Origin: G963676655 sp963678305
Lineage (GTDB): Bacteria > Verrucomicrobiota > Lentisphaeria > Victivallales > Victivallaceae
Length of the DNA stretch: 64,000 bases
NCBI GenBank assembly: GCA_963678305.2
Contig: CAXXVV010000017.1
Span: 62,001-126,000, forward strand
Reading direction: 5' to 3'
The position numbers were made by a program, and so were the translations under genes. Positions within the stretch are counted from its first letter, which is position 1, and the number at the start of each line of letters is the position of its first letter. A model generated the notes under the pieces. That model was not told the origin of the DNA and did no database searches. It saw nothing but the letters and a program-made list of their open reading frames with translations. This document shows positions 25,909-34,431 of this stretch, one piece after another.

Positions 25909-27465
25909 ATGTGTGATAGAAAGAATGTTTTGCTGATAACCAGCGACCAGCAGCATTGGTACACCATGGGTTTCCTCAACCCGGAGGTCCAAACCCCGAA
26001 CCTTGACCGTCTGGCGAAAATGGGGACCTATTTCAACCGTGCCTATACTGTCAACCCGACCTGCACCCCTACCCGCTGCAGCTGGATCGCCGGAACCTAT
26101 CCGAGCCAGCACGGCGCCTACAGCCTCGGCACCAAAATGATGGAAGACGTCCCGACCGTCGGCGAGGAATTCACCAAGGCCGGATACCGCACCGGACTTG
26201 TCGGCAAGGCCCATTTTCAGCCGCTGCTTTCGACCGAAGAATATCCGTCGCTGGAAGCATACCCTTATCTACACGACCTTGAATTCTGGAAAAATTACAA
26301 TAAACCCTTCTACGGGTTCAGGGATTATGCCCTGGCGCGCAATCATACCGACGAATCCCACGTCGGCCAGCATTACGCGTTATGGATGATCGAAAAGGGT
26401 TATGACAACTGGCGCGATTACTTCCGGGCAAGTCCGTCATGTTACACTATCGAAGGTGACGCCTATACCCAATCCCCGCATGAACCACGCGTTCCCGGCC
26501 AGGCCTGGGAGATCCCGGAGGAAATCCACTACAATACCTGGATAGCGGATCAAACCAATAAGTTTATGGAAGAATACAAGTCGAACAACGAAAACTTTTT
26601 CCTGTGGGCCAGCTTCTTCGACCCGCACCCGCAGTACATGGTCCCGGAACCCTATGCCAGTATGTATGACCCGGCCAAAGTAACCGTACCGGAAATGGCT
26701 GATAACGAATTCGACGACATGCCGCCGCATTTTGCGATGACTCAGGACCCGGACGCCGACTGGGACAGCTATCGTACAGATGAGGGTTCAAACGCCCTGC
26801 ACGGCGCTGGATGCCACTTGAGCAGCCGCGAAGTTAAAGCCAAAAACATCGCCACCATGTACGGCATGATGACCATGCTTGATAAATACGTCGGCGTTAT
26901 TCTTGATAAACTTGAAGAACTAGGTTTGATTGAAGATACCCTGGTCGTCTTCACCACCGACCATGGTGATTTCCTCGGACATCACGGTTTGAACGCCAAA
27001 GCTATTCACCATTACGAAGATCTGGTCAAAGTACCGCTGATCGTCTCAATGCCGGGCGTTGTTCCGCAGAATAAGTTCTCCGACTCCCTGCAGTCAACCG
27101 TGGACCTGGCCCCGACCATGCTGGCTTTTGCCGGACTGCCGGTGCCGCGCTACATGACCGGGTTGAACGAAAAGCCGGTCTGGAACGGCGAAAAAGCGAC
27201 GATCCGCGATCACGTGATCGTGGAAAACCGTCACAACCCGACCACGATGAATCTCAAAACCTATATCGACAAACGCTACAAGCTGACGATCTATTACAAC
27301 CAGCCCTACGGCGAGTTGTTTGATCTGCAGGAGGACCCGGACGAACTGAAAAACCTCTGGGACGTTCCGGAATGTCAGGATTTGAAAAAAGACCTGCTGC
27401 TCAAATTCCTCCATGCCGACATGGGAATCGAAGCCATGCCGATGCCGCGAATCGCGGGTGCTTGA
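25909..27465 (+). CDS. Type I (formylglycine) sulfatase
   Basis: About 518 aa from ATG 25909, preferred over the in-frame ATG at 25894 because GGAG lies within the first codons of the longer form, 9 bp before the second ATG. Sulfatase family S1: NVLLITSDQQH, then Cys52 in CTPTRCSWIAGTYP, the C-x-P-x-R site for conversion to formylglycine, and DTLVVFTTDHGDFLGHHG with metal-binding Asp/His. No signal peptide is evident, so it may act in the cytoplasm on imported sulfated sugars. It diverges from an AraC gene and ends at a strong terminator. Confidence 0.92.
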   Translation: MCDRKNVLLITSDQQHWYTMGFLNPEVQTPNLDRLAKMGTYFNRAYTVNPTCTPTRCSWIAGTYPSQHGAYSLGTKMMEDVPTVGEEFTKAGYRTGLVGKAHFQPLLSTEEYPSLEAYPYLHDLEFWKNYNKPFYGFRDYALARNHTDESHVGQHYALWMIEKGYDNWRDYFRASPSCYTIEGDAYTQSPHEPRVPGQAWEIPEEIHYNTWIADQTNKFMEEYKSNNENFFLWASFFDPHPQYMVPEPYASMYDPAKVTVPEMADNEFDDMPPHFAMTQDPDADWDSYRTDEGSNALHGAGCHLSSREVKAKNIATMYGMMTMLDKYVGVILDKLEELGLIEDTLVVFTTDHGDFLGHHGLNAKAIHHYEDLVKVPLIVSMPGVVPQNKFSDSLQSTVDLAPTMLAFAGLPVPRYMTGLNEKPVWNGEKATIRDHVIVENRHNPTTMNLKTYIDKRYKLTIYYNQPYGELFDLQEDPDELKNLWDVPECQDLKKDLLLKFLHADMGIEAMPMPRIAGA

Positions 27466-27521
27466 ACCGGTACGCCTAAGAACGTATCACAGCATACAAA
27501 TAATCGAGCTTGAAAAACTTT

Positions 27522-27550
27522 GCGCCGGAAATTTCCCCGGCGCTTTTTTT
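27522..27550 (+). terminator. Rho-independent terminator of the sulfatase gene
   Basis: GCGCCGG, loop AAATTTCC, CCGGCGC, then seven T. Confidence 0.88.
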
Positions 27551-27572
27551 ATGTATTTTTTTTCGATGCCTA

Positions 27573-27626
27573 TTGACAAAATCAAATTTATACCGTATAA
27601 TACGATAAACCCATATAATACGGTAT
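27573..27626 (+). promoter_or_regulatory. Consensus sigma-70 promoter with inverted-repeat operator
   Basis: TTGACA (27573-27578), 17 bp, TATAAT (27596-27601). An inverted repeat ATACCGTAT (27590-27598) and ATACGGTAT (27618-27626) overlaps the -10 and the transcription start. It lies just before the GntR gene at 27635, so autorepression is likely. Confidence 0.78.
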
Positions 27627-27634
27627 AACTTTTA

Positions 27635-28678
27635 ATGAAAACAATTTCTTTAGAAAAACCGAATGCGCTTTACCTGCAAATCGCGGCTTATTTCGAGCGG
27701 GAAATAGTCTCCGGCAAACTTTTACCCGGCGACAAGATCCCGGCCACGACAATCCTGGCCAAGCAATTCAAGGTAAACGCCGACACGGTCCAGCAGAGTT
27801 TGAAACTCCTGATGAGCCGGGGTCTGATCGACCGCAAACCCGGCCGCGGCACTTATGTGCGCCACGGCGTCAACACCAAGACCGTCGGCATTATTTTCGG
27901 CAAGGAAATCTACACCAATCCGGACGTTATGTTTTTCAGTCTTTTTCTGGAAAGTCTGAACCGCATTTTCCCGGCCAACGGCTGGGACTGCAAGCTGTTT
28001 TCCAGCAGCGAATTCGCCTCCTACGACAAAGCTTTCTATGAATTGAAATCCGCGATTGAAAGCGGAGAAGTCAGAGCCGTCATCGAGTTCTGTTCCAACG
28101 ACTTTATCCGCGACTGGCTGGACAACGAATGTCCGGTGCCAGTCTGTGTTAATTATCTTGAGGTTGATTTCTGTGACTTTACCTATAAGGGCCTGTCCCA
28201 TCTTTACAAACAGGGCTGTCGCCGTCCACTAGTTTTATCCCATGAATTCAGAGGAAATAACGTCGATTATAATGAAGGCGTAAACAAGTTCTGTTCCGAA
28301 TACGGCTTACCGCGTGAAAATATAACCATCGCCGGCTGCGGATCACACGCGCAAACCGGCTACGGCCGCATCAAGGAATTTTTCAACGGAAACAATAATC
28401 CGGACGGGATTCTGACCGCCAACGACTCGGCCTTCAGGGGTGTTTTATACGCGCTGCTGGAACAGGGAATAAAATTCCCTGAAGAAGTAAAAATCATCAC
28501 CTATGCGAATAAAGGCATCGATATATTCTGCCATGTCCCGCTGACGAAACTTGAAGTTGACCCTGATCTTTTTGGTCAACATACCTATGAACAGCTTATG
28601 TCGATGCTCAATGACCGTGAAGTCTGCACCAAGCTGGTTACAGCTGAACTGGTCCCGGGAAAATCATGCGGCGAATAA
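27635..28678 (+). CDS. GntR-type regulator with LacI-like sensor domain
   Basis: A 347-aa protein with a winged-helix N-terminus (KLLPGDKIPATTILAKQFKVN, GLIDRKPGRGTYVRHG) and a periplasmic-binding-like effector domain from about residue 75 (VGIIFGKEIYTNPDVMF, DGILTANDSAFRGV). It is first in a run of five co-directional genes (DUF5696-like, pseudopilin, LamG, two GH71-like), for which it is the obvious regulator. A perfect promoter with an overlapping inverted repeat precedes it. There is very little leader (8 bp after the operator). Confidence 0.88.
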   Translation: MKTISLEKPNALYLQIAAYFEREIVSGKLLPGDKIPATTILAKQFKVNADTVQQSLKLLMSRGLIDRKPGRGTYVRHGVNTKTVGIIFGKEIYTNPDVMFFSLFLESLNRIFPANGWDCKLFSSSEFASYDKAFYELKSAIESGEVRAVIEFCSNDFIRDWLDNECPVPVCVNYLEVDFCDFTYKGLSHLYKQGCRRPLVLSHEFRGNNVDYNEGVNKFCSEYGLPRENITIAGCGSHAQTGYGRIKEFFNGNNNPDGILTANDSAFRGVLYALLEQGIKFPEEVKIITYANKGIDIFCHVPLTKLEVDPDLFGQHTYEQLMSMLNDREVCTKLVTAELVPGKSCGE

Positions 28679-28726
28679 CGCCCTGACTATATATTTTAAA
28701 ATCAACAAAAGAGCAGGAACATTTTG

Positions 28727-30721
28727 ATGAGAACTGTAAACGGTGTCAGCCGCTCCCTTGGCGGTGCGACGATTGAACTTTCCGATAACGGAGTTTTTTC
28801 TTTTTCCAATTCAGACGGAACCTGGACGCAGCCGGGACCATTTCTGATACTCAACTACTATGACCGGCAGCACCCAAGAGCCCAGGCGGTCGCGCTGCCG
28901 TCGGCAAGCTCCGTCGCGTTCGGCACCGCCGGAACTTTATCGCTTTCTTCGACCGGCGTTTATGAATGCAGCGCCGTCGGTAACGATACGATCAAAATAA
29001 CCGGTATTTTTGAAAAGATCGACATTAAACTGTCTATCCGGTTTATTCTGGAACCTGACGGTTCAGGTTTCAGGGTGGCAATCGACCATGAAGACATTAT
29101 CGAGAATCACGCCATGCTTTACCGGGCCCTGTCGCTGGAAATTCTGCCCGGATTCAACGCCGCGACCACCGGCGAATCCGGCTATCTGGTGCTGCCTAAC
29201 TGGAGCGGCGCCAGAATGTTTTTCAATAAAACGGTTTCCCGTGAACTCCGGCAAACGGTTTACAGCAGCAACGACCAATGGGAATACTGCTGCAATATGC
29301 CGGTCTTCGGGATTCACCGCGACAACGGAACCATGTCAACACTGATAACCGCCGGGGAATGTGACGCTAAACTGGTCTGCCGTCAACATTACGAGGAGGA
29401 ACAAGTCAACAGCATTCATCCTGAACTGGTTTACCGCTGGCAGCAGGAAGATGAGATAATTACCGGCCCGCGCGAATTAAGGTACTCGTTCGCGGCCGCC
29501 GCCTCTCATTCCGGCGAGGCTTATGTATTTATCGCGAAAAAGTATCGCGACTGGCTCTATGCGGAAAAAAACCTGACTACCTGGACGCAAAAAGCGCAAA
29601 CCCGCCCCGAGGCAATCGCTTACCGGGACCGGTTTATGCTGAAATTTTTTATGGGTTATAAAGAACCGCATCCGAACGGCCACGGTGAATATCACGCGAC
29701 CGCTACTTTCGCCGAGGTCCGGACGATCCTCGAGGATCTGCTGGCCCACGGCGTCACCCGGATATGCGCCATCCTGGTCGGTTGGAATATAGACGGACAC
29801 GACGGCATGCCGCCAACCCGGATGCCGGTTGATGAAAGACTCGGCGGGGAAAGCGCGATGCGCGAGCTGGTAAAATGGTGTTCGGAGCAGGATATTATGC
29901 TGGGGGTTCATGATTCCTACGGCGCGGCCTACACCTGTTCGCCGGAATTCAATATTGACGAACTGATCCGCCATCGCAGTGGCGAATACTGGGAATCGAT
30001 CATCTGGAGCGGCGGTCAGGCCCATAAAGTTTGTCCGGCGGTATATATCGAAAAATATGTTCCGCGCGACCTTGCCGACATCGCGGCCCTTGGAGTCCAC
30101 GGTCACCACCATATTGACGCAGTCGGTTCTTTCATGCCGTGCTTCAGCGAACAGCATCCGCTGCCGCTGCGCCGCGACAATATCGAATGCAACCGCAAAA
30201 TGTTTGAGCAGGCAACCTCGGTTATGGGCTCGGTTTCGACCGAAATGCCTTTCGGATCATATTTCGATCTGATCGACGGCGTATACCATTGTTATAAAAA
30301 TCTGTCGGCCTGGCACGCTTCATCGGCCGCCGCGAAATTCCGGGACGAATCAATTCCTTTACTGCTGATAGTTCTCCACGGCAGCGTCAAACTGTGCATG
30401 GGAATAAAGAAAGGACAGGACAAGATCGCGGAAATGGCGGCATGGGGTATAGCTCCGCAATGGGAAGTTGGGATGCGTACAAGTCCGCAATTCGGAATTG
30501 TCGCTTATAACGAAGTAAAAGAGCAATTGATCGACGCGTATTTCCGGAGTTACGGAGATAACGGCTATTGTTTAAAAACCGGGCCGCTGCTGATAGAGGA
30601 TTACCGTGAGCGCCCTGACGGGACCAAAGAGCTTGAGTTTGAAAACGGCTCCGTACTGGAAGTGAATATTGAAAATAATAAGATAGAGGTAAAAGAACAA
30701 CAAAAAGTTTGTCAGGTATAA
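28727..30721 (+). CDS. DUF5696-like glycoside hydrolase
   Basis: A 664-aa protein from ATG 28727, with AGGA 9 bp upstream; an adjacent TTG at 28724 is disfavoured. The N-terminal 260 residues are beta-rich (supersandwich-like). A TIM barrel follows: GVTRICAILVGWNIDGHDGMPPTR, DIMLGVHDSYGAAYTC, ALGVHGHHHIDAVGS and SVSTEMPFGSYFDLIDG. The domain pattern resembles DUF5696/GH101-like proteins. No signal peptide is visible. Asp/Glu in the HIDAVGS and STEMPFG strands are candidate catalytic residues. Second gene of the GntR-led cluster, 27 bp before a pseudopilin gene. Confidence 0.62.
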   Translation: MRTVNGVSRSLGGATIELSDNGVFSFSNSDGTWTQPGPFLILNYYDRQHPRAQAVALPSASSVAFGTAGTLSLSSTGVYECSAVGNDTIKITGIFEKIDIKLSIRFILEPDGSGFRVAIDHEDIIENHAMLYRALSLEILPGFNAATTGESGYLVLPNWSGARMFFNKTVSRELRQTVYSSNDQWEYCCNMPVFGIHRDNGTMSTLITAGECDAKLVCRQHYEEEQVNSIHPELVYRWQQEDEIITGPRELRYSFAAAASHSGEAYVFIAKKYRDWLYAEKNLTTWTQKAQTRPEAIAYRDRFMLKFFMGYKEPHPNGHGEYHATATFAEVRTILEDLLAHGVTRICAILVGWNIDGHDGMPPTRMPVDERLGGESAMRELVKWCSEQDIMLGVHDSYGAAYTCSPEFNIDELIRHRSGEYWESIIWSGGQAHKVCPAVYIEKYVPRDLADIAALGVHGHHHIDAVGSFMPCFSEQHPLPLRRDNIECNRKMFEQATSVMGSVSTEMPFGSYFDLIDGVYHCYKNLSAWHASSAAAKFRDESIPLLLIVLHGSVKLCMGIKKGQDKIAEMAAWGIAPQWEVGMRTSPQFGIVAYNEVKEQLIDAYFRSYGDNGYCLKTGPLLIEDYRERPDGTKELEFENGSVLEVNIENNKIEVKEQQKVCQV

Positions 30722-30748
30722 TTTAATCAACAAAGAAAGGATGAGAAA

Positions 30749-31384
30749 ATGAAAAAGTTCTCAGGAATGGATTTCACACTAATCGAACTTCTTGTAGTGA
30801 TCGCGATTATCGCAATCCTTGCGGCAATGTTGCTTCCAGCCTTGAATCAGGCCCGGGAAAAAGCAAAAGAGGTTAAATGTGTAAATATCAAAAAACAACT
30901 GGGTCTTGCCATGCAGCTATACATGGACGATTCGGACGCCACCATTCCCGGCACTGTTGTCGACAATCTGCCGATCGCCTGCGTCTTTGCTGATAAAAAA
31001 TATATCCCTTACGAGCGGAGCAAATATTTCGGAGCACATTGCCCGTCTTATGCCAAACCGCCGACAAAATGGACCGGCAATGACTCGAATGTCTCAATGG
31101 GGGCCTGTTTCAACTATTGGAAAAGATATGGAACGCTTGTCAGTTACAAGATTACCCGCTTGAAACATCTGCCGGAACGCGGTTACTGGGCTGATACCCG
31201 GGCAACCGCAAACTGGGGCGGCAGCGACGGCTGTTTCGCCTATGCCGCAATCGCTGAGACTTATCCGTGGCACCGGAATAATAATAATAACGTGATCGGC
31301 TTCCTGGACGGACACGCGGCGGCCATGAAATATATCGATATGGCGAACGCTCCAAGCCGTTTCTGGATGCCCTGGGCAAACTGA
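30749..31384 (+). CDS. Pseudopilin with H-x-DG-type C-terminus
   Basis: A 211-aa protein. Leader MKKFSGMD, cleavage before FTLIELLVV with Glu +5, a single membrane helix and then a globular domain. The C-terminal HRNNNNNVIGFLDGH has an H-x11-DG spacing, slightly longer than the usual x9. AAAGGATG lies before the ATG. Second of three such genes in the window, again followed by secreted carbohydrate-active proteins. Confidence 0.87.
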   Translation: MKKFSGMDFTLIELLVVIAIIAILAAMLLPALNQAREKAKEVKCVNIKKQLGLAMQLYMDDSDATIPGTVVDNLPIACVFADKKYIPYERSKYFGAHCPSYAKPPTKWTGNDSNVSMGACFNYWKRYGTLVSYKITRLKHLPERGYWADTRATANWGGSDGCFAYAAIAETYPWHRNNNNNVIGFLDGHAAAMKYIDMANAPSRFWMPWAN

Positions 31385-31410
31385 TTTAAATTGATAAAAG
31401 GATATTTTAA

Positions 31411-32181
31411 ATGAACAACAAAATTTTAACCGGAATATTCGTTCTTTCGGTCGGCTTGACCTTCAATGCCGCAGCGGAAATGCAATATAAATTCACCTTC
31501 AGCAAAGACGGCAAAGTATCTCTGGAAAATTCAGGAAAAGCCGGAGGATCCGCCAAAGTCGTTCAGTTTGCCGGAAAAGGCGTGGAATTTGTCAAGGACG
31601 CCCCGGTAAAAGGCTTGACCGCCTGTAATTTCATCCTGCAAAAATCCCGGCAGCGGGCCGCTAAACTGGAACTTGACAACAGCGAAAAGATTTTGCGCTG
31701 CGATAAAGTCGGAAGCAAAATCACGCTGACGACCTGGATCAAATGGCGCGGATTCACTCGTCCCGCCGGCATTGCCGCCACTTGCCCCGACGGACAGAAA
31801 TCCGGTTGGGGATTCAGGATCATGCCGAACGGCAAACTCAATTTCGCCGCTTTCGGCGGTTTCGGACATCGTAACTCGAAAGAGGCGGTTCAAAAGGATA
31901 AATGGACCCATGTCGCCTTTTCCTGGAATGTTGGAGACGCCAAAGGGCTGAAATTCTATATCGACGGTAAAGATGCCGGAATCAATCTGAATTATGTCGG
32001 CAACAAACCGACCCCGGGCAATAACAATAAAATCAGGGTCGGTGTTCAGACGCCAAAATTCTATCTGCCCTTGAATAGTATGATTTATGACCTTAGAATA
32101 TATGATGAAGTTCTGACGCCGGAAAAAATTGCCGCGGCCGCAGCGGAGATCAAGCCTGATGGAGAAAATAAAAAACAATGA
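31411..32181 (+). CDS. Secreted LamG/concanavalin-like domain protein
   Basis: A 256-aa exported protein (signal peptide ILTGIFVLSVGLTFNAAA) consisting of one laminin-G-3-type beta-sandwich: ITLTTWIKWRGF, GWGFRIMPNGKLNFAAFGG, KWTHVAFSWN, LKFYIDGK, YDLRIYDEVLTPEKI. These modules bind carbohydrate or protein. It is not fused to a catalytic domain; it may present or bind substrate for the neighbouring GH71-like enzymes. The stop overlaps the next start by 4 bp. Confidence 0.82.
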   Translation: MNNKILTGIFVLSVGLTFNAAAEMQYKFTFSKDGKVSLENSGKAGGSAKVVQFAGKGVEFVKDAPVKGLTACNFILQKSRQRAAKLELDNSEKILRCDKVGSKITLTTWIKWRGFTRPAGIAATCPDGQKSGWGFRIMPNGKLNFAAFGGFGHRNSKEAVQKDKWTHVAFSWNVGDAKGLKFYIDGKDAGINLNYVGNKPTPGNNNKIRVGVQTPKFYLPLNSMIYDLRIYDEVLTPEKIAAAAAEIKPDGENKKQ

Positions 32182-34415
32182 ATAAATTTACAGGAATAAC
32201 CACACTTGCGGTTGGACTTTGCATCTCAGTCGCATCAGGCCAAGAGTTGAAAAAAGAAATTTACGCCCATTATATGGGATGTTTCCCGGTAGCGAGCGGC
32301 CCGACCGCGCATCATCGCAAAGAAGTAGCGGCCAAGACCCGCCACGACAGTAAGACCTATAATGAAGCAATGGGCGGGAGGATACTCAACTGGGATCTGG
32401 TTCCGCCTAAGACCAGACTATCGGCGGAAGCCAGTGCGGAACTGGATATCAAGCGCGCGATACGAGCCGGACTCGACGGTTTTTCGGTCGATGCCTGGGC
32501 CGGCGGACGCAATGCTCAAAAGACCATGGACGCGCTGTTCAAGGCGGCTGAAAAAATGAAGGTCCCATTCAAAATAACCATTTGTCTTGACCCCAGCTGT
32601 CTACCGAAAGACAAAAAAAATCCCGGCAATATGGTCAAGGCTTTCGCCGGCGCGATAAAATATCTGTTGAAGCACAAAAACAGTCCTAATCTGGCCCGGC
32701 GCGACGGCAAACCGTTGATCTTCAGCTATCACGCCCGTGGTATCCTGCGCACACCGGAAATGGCAAAGTTGCCGGAAGGTCCGCAAAAGTGGAACAAGAT
32801 CGCCGAAGCGTTCAGGGAAGTGGAAAAACTGGTGGGCGAACCATTGTATTTTTATTTCGGCATGGGCGCGTTTTTTCACCGGGTGCCGAAACCGCATGAT
32901 TATGTCGCGGTCGCGAAATGGGCCGGAACAAAGTTCAATGCGGTCGGATCGTTTTTAGATACCCAATTTTATCAATATGAAAAAGCGATGGCCGCCGCTA
33001 TCAAGGCCGGTGGAGCGGAATGGGGACAACCGCTCTGGTTCCAGTACAACAACAAAAGCGGTTCCCTGCATGTCGAAAACGGGTTCGATCTTTTCCGGTC
33101 ACGCTGGAAGAACGCCCGGGAACTTGATTCCACCCTGATCCAGATGGTAACCTGGAACGATTACGGCGAAGACACGGTACTGGCCCCCGGCTACAATACC
33201 GGCTACACTGTGCTTGAACTGAATAAATATTACACCGGCTGGTGGAAACAGGGCAAACCGCCGGTTGTAAGCGAAGACAAACTATTTCTGGTCTTCCGGC
33301 GCTATCCGGAAGGTTGCAATACTTTTCCGTTCAAGACCCGGCGTTTTGTCCCCGGCGTGCTTGAAGTTATCACCATCCTGAAATCCCCCGCCAGGGTTAC
33401 GCTGCCAGGACGCGGCATCAGCTATCAGGCTTCGGCCGGACTCAGTTACAAACAGTTCCCGCTGAAACCCGGCACCGTATCGGCGACAGTCAGTCGCAGC
33501 GGCAAACCGGCGGTTTCTGTAACCGCTCCTGAAATTGTCACCACGCTGCCGTTCCGGCAGGATAATTCAATGGTCTGCGCCTCCTCGGTTTACGAGAAAA
33601 ACTGGAAACTTGACTTTCCCGGCGTCAAAGTATTCCGCTACAGCGAATACTCCGATGTGGACAAGGACGGCTTGCCCGACTGGTTCGAAATGTACTGGTT
33701 CGGCAAATTCCTCGAATTCGACACCGCCGCCTGCGCCAATCCAAACGACGACCCGGATAAAGACGGCCTGACTAATCTGCAGGAATATCTTGGACAAAGC
33801 AACCCGCTCAAACCGGAAGCGGTCTACAAGGCAGGCGATACCTGGGATTTCGCCACCGTACATGGCCGCAACAGCAGTTTCAATCCTGACGTTGATTTCA
33901 ATGAAACGCCGGTCTGGCATTATCTTTACAAACACGGCGATCGCGGCAAAATACCGCGCGACGGCAAATACGCAATGTGTCCGTACAGCGCCGCAAAGAC
34001 CCCCTATACCGGAAAGCTGGTGCATCTGTCGCCGTACCGCGACGCCAAATATAAATATATCCACGGCTGGATCTGCCGGGAAAAAGCCCCTGACGGTCAC
34101 TGGCAGCTTGTTCTGCGTCCACGGGTTCAGGCAGCCCTGATCCTTGGCTGGAAAAGCCCGGTTTCCGGAACTGTCGCCATCGAGGGCAAAGTAATGCCGG
34201 TCAAAGGACAGGACGGAATAACCCTGGAGATTGCAAAAGGTACGGAAAAACTGTTCGGACAGGTCTATGACGTCGGCAAAGGCGGAGTATTCAAGCTGGA
34301 CGCGGTCAACGTCAAAAAAGGCGATTTCATCTACTTTATTTCCGACAGCATGCCGGGTTATGACGGTTCTAAACTGGTGCTTGACCACTTGAAAATCAAA
34401 CTTATCAAAAAATAA
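32178..34415 (+). CDS. Secreted GH71-like glycosidase with calcium-type repeats
   Basis: A 745-aa exported protein (signal peptide ending about ISVASGQ). The N-terminal 390 residues resemble GH71/GH99-like barrels: EIYAHYMGCFP, AIRAGLDGFSVDAWAG, FKITICLDPS, TLIQMVTWNDYGEDT. Known GH71 enzymes are alpha-1,3-glucanases, though the bacterial homologs are mostly untested. Then a beta domain, a thrombospondin-3-like segment with D-x-D-x-D-G-x-x-D repeats (DVDKDGLPDWFEMY and DPDKDGLTNLQEY), and a C-terminal beta-sandwich. It is coupled to the LamG gene (ATGA overlap) and followed 16 bp later by a paralogous barrel. Confidence 0.68.
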   Translation: MNKFTGITTLAVGLCISVASGQELKKEIYAHYMGCFPVASGPTAHHRKEVAAKTRHDSKTYNEAMGGRILNWDLVPPKTRLSAEASAELDIKRAIRAGLDGFSVDAWAGGRNAQKTMDALFKAAEKMKVPFKITICLDPSCLPKDKKNPGNMVKAFAGAIKYLLKHKNSPNLARRDGKPLIFSYHARGILRTPEMAKLPEGPQKWNKIAEAFREVEKLVGEPLYFYFGMGAFFHRVPKPHDYVAVAKWAGTKFNAVGSFLDTQFYQYEKAMAAAIKAGGAEWGQPLWFQYNNKSGSLHVENGFDLFRSRWKNARELDSTLIQMVTWNDYGEDTVLAPGYNTGYTVLELNKYYTGWWKQGKPPVVSEDKLFLVFRRYPEGCNTFPFKTRRFVPGVLEVITILKSPARVTLPGRGISYQASAGLSYKQFPLKPGTVSATVSRSGKPAVSVTAPEIVTTLPFRQDNSMVCASSVYEKNWKLDFPGVKVFRYSEYSDVDKDGLPDWFEMYWFGKFLEFDTAACANPNDDPDKDGLTNLQEYLGQSNPLKPEAVYKAGDTWDFATVHGRNSSFNPDVDFNETPVWHYLYKHGDRGKIPRDGKYAMCPYSAAKTPYTGKLVHLSPYRDAKYKYIHGWICREKAPDGHWQLVLRPRVQAALILGWKSPVSGTVAIEGKVMPVKGQDGITLEIAKGTEKLFGQVYDVGKGGVFKLDAVNVKKGDFIYFISDSMPGYDGSKLVLDHLKIKLIKK

Positions 34416-34431
34416 GGATTACTTTACGTCT

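Noticed and set aside
31531..32178. 215-aa minus-strand frame opposite the LamG gene
   Set aside because: Shadow of a gene with signal peptide and LamG motifs in an operon.
33567..34388. 273-aa minus-strand frame opposite the GH71-like gene
   Set aside because: Shadow in GC-biased third positions; no start context.
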